Part shown: positions 5,747 through 9,068 of the stretch, one piece after another
How the letters are laid out: every line of letters starts with the position of its first letter
Numbering within the stretch: the first letter of the stretch is position 1
DNA from: Actinomycetota bacterium
GTDB taxonomy: Bacteria > Actinomycetota > Acidimicrobiia > Spongiisociales > ZC4RG35
Reading direction: 5' to 3'
Length of the DNA stretch: 9,068 bases
NCBI GenBank assembly: GCA_027296205.1
Contig: JAPUJM010000138.1
Location: forward strand, 1 to 9,068
Translations under genes and position numbers: made by a program
Notes under the pieces: generated by a model
Told to the model about the DNA's origin: nothing
The model's database searches: none
Seen by the model: only the letters and a program-made list of their open reading frames with translations

Positions 5747-7279
5747 ATGTTTCGACTGCCCGACGCCAAAACCGTCGAGCGCAACCCCGGCCAGGAGAGG
5801 CTGCGGCAGCTGGCCGTGGCGGTCATGCCGCGTCTAACGAAAACCGAGTTCGAGAATCTGAATTATCAGGCCGAGGTCACCGCACGTCTCAACAACTCGA
5901 CATTCTTCGTATCCGACCGCGACATCCAGCAGAATCGGATCTCTCGAGCGGAGGCCGACGAGTGGGCAGCAAGACAGGATGCCTATATCGCCTCCCAGGA
6001 CATGCTCCTGATAGAGGGGTACATCGGTCCCGACCCAGAGTTTCGTACCGGATCTCGTCTCTTCATCGAGGCGGCGCAGCCAAACATCGCAGGGATGCAA
6101 CAGCACCTCTACTTCCCACCAGACGCCGGGTGGGCCCCCGAGTTCACGATCGTCTACACGCCGAACCTGCCGGCTCCGGGTAAGCCAGACGACCGACTCA
6201 TCATCGTCGATCTGGAGAACTGGGTGACCCGAGTCTTCGGCTCCGACTACTTCGGTGAGTCGAAAATGGGTGGCCTCCGCATGTGGAACCGTCTTGTCTT
6301 CGACCGCGGAGGTCTGGCCCTTCATGCCGGGCTGAAGACCTTTCCGCCCGCGTCGACACGCAGCGGCAGCGAAGAGTCGATGCTGATCATCGGTTTGTCC
6401 GGAACCGGAAAGACCACGACCACTTTCAGACAGCAAGCCGGTTCGTTGCCGGTGCAGGATGACTTTGTCGGGCTGATGCCCGGCGGCTCGATTCACACCA
6501 CCGAGGCCGGTTGTTTCGCCAAGACGTACGGCTTGGATCCCGACGATGAGCCGACCAGTCACGGCGGCACGACCCGTCCGGATGCCTGGCTGGAGAACGT
6601 GGCTGTCACGCCCGACGGCTCTGTCGACTTCTTCGACACCTCCTACACGGCCAACGGGCGTTGCACCTTCCCTCTGGCCGATATCCGGCACAGGGAGCCC
6701 AGGGCCGTGCCATCGGCCTGCTATCTACTCATCCTCAATCGCTCAGATCATGTGATTCCGGCGGTGGCCCGACTCAGCCGCCAACAGATCCCGGCCTACT
6801 TCATGCTCGGGGAGACCAAGGGAACCTCGGCCGGTGGAGCCGCCGAAGCGGGGAAGAGTCTCCGGGTTCCCGGCACCAACCCGTTCTTCTTCGATGACGA
6901 CTCGATGCAGGGCAACCGACTGCTCGAGTTGTTGGACACGATGCCCGAGCTCGAGGCATACGTCCTGAACACGGGACGCGTTGGCGGAGAGGGAGAGGGC
7001 TCGAAGAAAGTTTCCATCCCAGACTCGTCCGCAATCGTTCAGGGGGTCGTGGAGGGCACCATCGAGTGGCAGACGGATCAGGACTTCGGGTACGACGTCG
7101 CCGGATCGGTGCCGGGGGTGGCCGACGTCGACCTCCTCCAGCCCCGCCGTCTGTATGAGAGTCAGGGCCGACTCGAGGAGTACGAGTCCATTGTCGCCCG
7201 TCTCAAGATGGAGCGGGTCGAGTATCTCCAGGGGTACTCGGCTCTGAATCCTGCCGTTTTGGATGGGTTGATTGGCTAG
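5747..7279 (+). CDS. Divergent ATP-type phosphoenolpyruvate carboxykinase
   Basis: A 510-residue protein (E. coli PckA is 540). It keeps the P-loop GLSGTGKTTTT (216-226), the DD of kinase motif 2 (D238/D239), EAGCFAKTY (253-261), ENVAVTPDGSVDFFD (283-297) and NGR (R305). By ungapped comparison with remembered E. coli motifs, R47 matches R65, Y168 Y207, K173 K212, H193 H232, K222 K254, D239 D269 and R305 R333. Several sites differ: M174 stands where the metal-binding Lys213 is expected, ARLNNST (46-52) replaces the usual GRSPKDK, K421 replaces Arg449, and the mobile-lid region (about 355-385) is not recognisable. Canonical enzymes convert oxaloacetate and ATP to PEP, CO2 and ADP for gluconeogenesis. 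Membership of the family is clear, but the exact reaction is less certain because of these changes. It may be cotranscribed with the upstream reductase. It ends two bases from the opposing thiamine kinase gene. Confidence 0.85.
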   Translation: MFRLPDAKTVERNPGQERLRQLAVAVMPRLTKTEFENLNYQAEVTARLNNSTFFVSDRDIQQNRISRAEADEWAARQDAYIASQDMLLIEGYIGPDPEFRTGSRLFIEAAQPNIAGMQQHLYFPPDAGWAPEFTIVYTPNLPAPGKPDDRLIIVDLENWVTRVFGSDYFGESKMGGLRMWNRLVFDRGGLALHAGLKTFPPASTRSGSEESMLIIGLSGTGKTTTTFRQQAGSLPVQDDFVGLMPGGSIHTTEAGCFAKTYGLDPDDEPTSHGGTTRPDAWLENVAVTPDGSVDFFDTSYTANGRCTFPLADIRHREPRAVPSACYLLILNRSDHVIPAVARLSRQQIPAYFMLGETKGTSAGGAAEAGKSLRVPGTNPFFFDDDSMQGNRLLELLDTMPELEAYVLNTGRVGGEGEGSKKVSIPDSSAIVQGVVEGTIEWQTDQDFGYDVAGSVPGVADVDLLQPRRLYESQGRLEEYESIVARLKMERVEYLQGYSALNPAVLDGLIG

Positions 7280-7281
7280 AG

Positions 7282-7917
7282 CTATTGGTCTGAGCCGGTG
7301 GCAACGACCGCGAGCAGACAGCCCTCTCCGATCCGAATGTCGGCGATCGGACCTCGCATGACGTTGGAAAGCCCACGAGTGCTTCCATGCGTGAGTGTGT
7401 CACCGCCGAAATCCCATTTCAGCCCGCTGGTGTGAACATCGGTGACGTCGCCGCCCATGGCAATTAGCGACAGAGTCGAACCGGCGTCACCGTGGATGAT
7501 TCTTCGTCTTCTCACCACGTAGGCCCAGCCTCTGGTGGAGACCCAGTCGAGTTCGTCGATCCGTCGCCACCGATCGGAGCACAGCAGACCGGCCGTGGAA
7601 AGCTCGTGGTCGAGACGTCCACCGGCGCCACCAACGATCACCACTCGCTCGGGTGCGTCCCGGACCACCAGATCCAGAGCCAGGTCGAGGTCGCTGGCGT
7701 CCTTGTCGGTCGGATGTCGCTCGATGATCACATGACGGGGGATCTCGGTGGTGGCGATGGAGTCCATGTCACCGACCAGCACATCGACTCGATAACCGAG
7801 ACGGACTGCGTAGTCGTATCCGCTGTCGGCTGCGACCACCAGGTCGGGTCTGGGGAGGTCCTCGCTCATCTCGATTTGTGGAGCCTCGCTGCCGGTGAAG
7901 ATCAGGACGGTATCCAT
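7282..7917 (-). CDS. Thiamine pyrophosphokinase
   Basis: A 211-residue, full-length enzyme that would transfer pyrophosphate from ATP to thiamine, giving thiamine diphosphate in the cytoplasm. Catalytic-domain motifs: AADSG (29-33), VGDMDS (48-53), PTDKDASDLDLAL (69-81) and GGRLDH (99-104). These supply the acidic residues that bind Mg-ATP. The C-terminal thiamine-binding beta domain shows GLKWDF (165-170) and STRGLSN (179-185), which are typical of the family. The ATG start gives the expected N-terminus with no leader. No Shine-Dalgarno is visible before it, and a hairpin lies 17 bases upstream. No TPP riboswitch was recognised. The ATP-grasp gene lies 111 bases upstream on the same strand and may share a transcript. 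The opposing carboxykinase gene ends two bases away. Confidence 0.92.
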   Translation of the reverse strand: MDTVLIFTGSEAPQIEMSEDLPRPDLVVAADSGYDYAVRLGYRVDVLVGDMDSIATTEIPRHVIIERHPTDKDASDLDLALDLVVRDAPERVVIVGGAGGRLDHELSTAGLLCSDRWRRIDELDWVSTRGWAYVVRRRRIIHGDAGSTLSLIAMGGDVTDVHTSGLKWDFGGDTLTHGSTRGLSNVMRGPIADIRIGEGCLLAVVATGSDQ

Positions 7918-7934
7918 GTGAATGACAAAATCGT

Positions 7935-7958
7935 CTTACGCGCCAAATCGCGGGTAAG
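7935..7958 (-). repeat. Bulged inverted repeat upstream of the thiamine pyrophosphokinase gene
   Basis: On the - strand, CTTAC-CC-GCG, a six-base loop ATTTGG, and CGC-GTAAG form an eight-base-pair stem with a two-base bulge. ACGATTTTGTC follows. The T run is only four bases, so this could be a weak terminator, an attenuator, or a structure affecting translation of the kinase 17 bases downstream. It overlaps the stop codon of the possible small ORF. Confidence 0.35.
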
Positions 7959-8025
7959 AGCTAAACGTCAGGTTGAGCTTGATGGTGCTGGCGTCCTCGG
8001 GAGCGGGACGAGAATCGGGGGCCAT
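7936..8025 (-). CDS. Possible 29-residue small ORF between the ATP-grasp and thiamine kinase genes
   Basis: An ATG three bases after the TGA of the ATP-grasp gene (TGA-CCG-ATG) opens 29 codons ending in TAA. Codon choice resembles the neighbouring genes (21 of 29 codons end in G or C), and the close stop-start spacing would allow translational re-initiation. The peptide begins MAPDSRPAPEDAST and continues with IKLNLTFSSYPRFGA. It has no membrane segment, cysteine or metal motif, and I recognise no family. There is no Shine-Dalgarno. A 29-codon ORF is common by chance in high-GC DNA, so this is a candidate only. Confidence 0.25.
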   Translation of the reverse strand: MAPDSRPAPEDASTIKLNLTFSSYPRFGA

Positions 8026-8028
8026 CGG

Positions 8029-9068
8029 TCACGTCACCAAAACAGTGATTGTGTCCTTGGCCGCCCGGAGCGCCGATTCGACGGCGTTGGGGGTCTCGGC
8101 GCGGGCGAATACGAAACCCAGGTAGCGATCTCCTTCCGGTGGGGCGAGGACCTCCGAACCGACATTGATGGTTATGTCGACACCGGTGATGTCGGGGATT
8201 GCCCGGGTCTCATCGATGCCTTCGATTGAACCGAGGACTCCCGACTTGGGAATGGGAATCATCAGCACACCGCTGGCGTGTTGCTCGCGGCGAAGCTCGG
8301 GTTTGTCCATCCCAACGGCGTTTCTGAGTATCAGGGATTCGAGGGTCGTGCCCATGAGTCCGAAGTTGAGACTTCTCGAGCACAGCCCGCCAATGGATCT
8401 TGCCGCGACCTCGAGGACACTGGCCCGGCCATCGTGAATCTTGAGTTCGATGTGAACCGGTCCGTGGGTGAGACCCAACCCGCGCAAGGCCGCCTCTGCA
8501 ACACGAATGCACTCCTGCTGACTCTTGTCGGAGAGACGACTCGGCGTCACCAGAATCGTCTCGGGAAAGCTGGGGCCCTTGCCGGTGTCGGGTTTGTCGA
8601 AGATCGCCAGCACCGTCAGCTCGCCGTTCCTGACCAGTCCTTCGACGGCCACTTCGTCACCGGGTAGGTAGGTCTCGAGAAGGAGACGCGAGGTGTGGGA
8701 GTGGTCTCCGATTATGCGACGGACCCGGTCGATCGTGGCGGGAAGGTCTTGGGGGCGGTCGACTCGGATTACCCCCTGACTCGCCGATCTGGACAGCGGC
8801 TTGACAACGAGAGGGAAACCGACCGCCTGGGCTATCTCCACGGCCGACGTCTGATTTGGCTCCAGCGCCACAAAGCGGGGTTGTGGTACCTCGGCCGTTT
8901 CGAGACGGTTTCTCAGAAGGAGTTTGTCCCGGGTGGCCCTGGCTGCATCGGGGGTGTTGGCGGCAAGCCCGAGTGTGGTTCCTGCCAGCGATGCGACCAT
9001 GACCCCGGCGTCGTCCGCAGCCACCACACCGTCGAAGGCGACATCGTCGCCCATCGTGGTTATGGAGT
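8029..9068 (-). CDS. ATP-grasp ligase of L-amino-acid-ligase type, 5' end missing
   Basis: The frame is open to the right edge. An ATG exists at 9054, but the protein there starts within a 'FDGVVAADDAGVMVASLAG' segment that in relatives follows an N-terminal pre-ATP-grasp domain of roughly 70 residues, so the true start lies outside. Numbering from that ATG: TRDKLLLRNRL (41-51); the ATP-binding lysine in PLVVKPLSRSASQGV (81-95); LLETYLPGDEVAVEG (125-139); HIELKIHDG (201-209); and LEVAARSIGGLCSR (214-227) with E215. The Asn usual after this Glu (ENxR pattern) is Ala here. The C-terminal 80 residues (GVLMIPIPKSGVLGSIEG..., EVLAPPEGDRYLGFVFARAE) match the C-terminal lid domain of L-amino-acid ligases. 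Such enzymes form amide bonds through acyl phosphates; the substrate here is unknown. Confidence 0.85.
   Translation of the reverse strand, partial: SITTMGDDVAFDGVVAADDAGVMVASLAGTTLGLAANTPDAARATRDKLLLRNRLETAEVPQPRFVALEPNQTSAVEIAQAVGFPLVVKPLSRSASQGVIRVDRPQDLPATIDRVRRIIGDHSHTSRLLLETYLPGDEVAVEGLVRNGELTVLAIFDKPDTGKGPSFPETILVTPSRLSDKSQQECIRVAEAALRGLGLTHGPVHIELKIHDGRASVLEVAARSIGGLCSRSLNFGLMGTTLESLILRNAVGMDKPELRREQHASGVLMIPIPKSGVLGSIEGIDETRAIPDITGVDITINVGSEVLAPPEGDRYLGFVFARAETPNAVESALRAAKDTITVLVT

Noticed and set aside
5834..6691. A 285-codon open frame on the - strand inside the carboxykinase gene
   Set aside because: It lies opposite conserved P-loop and kinase motifs, shows no domain of its own, and has low-complexity Gly/Arg/Val content typical of antisense frames.
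6746..6757. A near copy of the divergent-region dyad (GATCATGTGATT), with another partial copy at 7726-7735, considered as dispersed operator sites
   Set aside because: Both lie inside coding sequence and simply encode His-Val-Ile (CAT GTG ATY) in the carboxykinase and the thiamine kinase. There is no evidence of regulatory use.
7918..8028. A TPP riboswitch upstream of the thiamine pyrophosphokinase gene
   Set aside because: The conserved CUGAGA and ACCUGA-type segments and the two-arm layout are not seen. Only a single bulged hairpin is present.
7492..8229. A 245-codon + strand frame spanning the thiamine kinase gene, the gap and the end of the ATP-grasp gene
   Set aside because: It crosses two well-supported - strand genes and resembles no family. 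Its length is explained by the codon bias of those genes.

Overview
The window looks like ordinary, densely packed chromosome from a high-GC actinomycete, probably of the Acidimicrobiia/Ilumatobacter type. The basis is the strong G/C preference at third codon positions, the GTG and TTG starts, the lipoprotein L,D-transpeptidase, and a CaiB-FadD-SDR-MaoC cluster of the kind seen in actinobacterial lipid/sterol catabolism. Lineage is inferred from gene style only; there is no rRNA or marker gene here. No mobile element, CRISPR array, tRNA or rRNA was recognised, and no gene-free stretch exceeds about 111 bases.

Region 1 (1-3883, + strand) is a tight four-gene operon: the C-terminal end of a CaiB/BaiF-family CoA transferase or alpha-methylacyl-CoA racemase, a long-chain-type acyl-CoA synthetase, an SDR 3-hydroxyacyl-CoA dehydrogenase of the 17beta-HSD4 type, and a MaoC-type (R)-enoyl-CoA hydratase 2. 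The last two are the two catalytic units of peroxisomal multifunctional enzyme 2, in the same order but as separate overlapping genes. Together the four would activate an acid, set the stereochemistry of a 2-methyl branch, and carry out hydration and second oxidation of beta-oxidation. The acyl-CoA dehydrogenase and thiolase are not in the window.

Region 2 (3880-5688) holds a lipoprotein L,D-transpeptidase on the - strand, ending tail-to-tail with the MaoC gene on a shared CTAG, and a divergently transcribed D-2-hydroxyacid dehydrogenase of the glyoxylate/hydroxypyruvate reductase type. About 45 bases separate the two likely start codons.

Region 3 (5747-7279, + strand) is an ATP-type phosphoenolpyruvate carboxykinase relative. 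It keeps the P-loop and several catalytic residues but has changed others, including the position of a metal-binding lysine (Met here) and the usual substrate-loop motif. It is the least ordinary protein in the window.

Region 4 (7282-9068, - strand) is a thiamine pyrophosphokinase preceded by an ATP-grasp ligase of the L-amino-acid-ligase type that runs off the right edge. The 111-base gap between them contains a possible 29-codon ORF and a bulged hairpin.

I see no convincing evidence of a wholly new multi-gene system. The best leads are the divergent carboxykinase, the substrate of the unfused MFE-2-like operon, and the unknown substrate of the ATP-grasp ligase.
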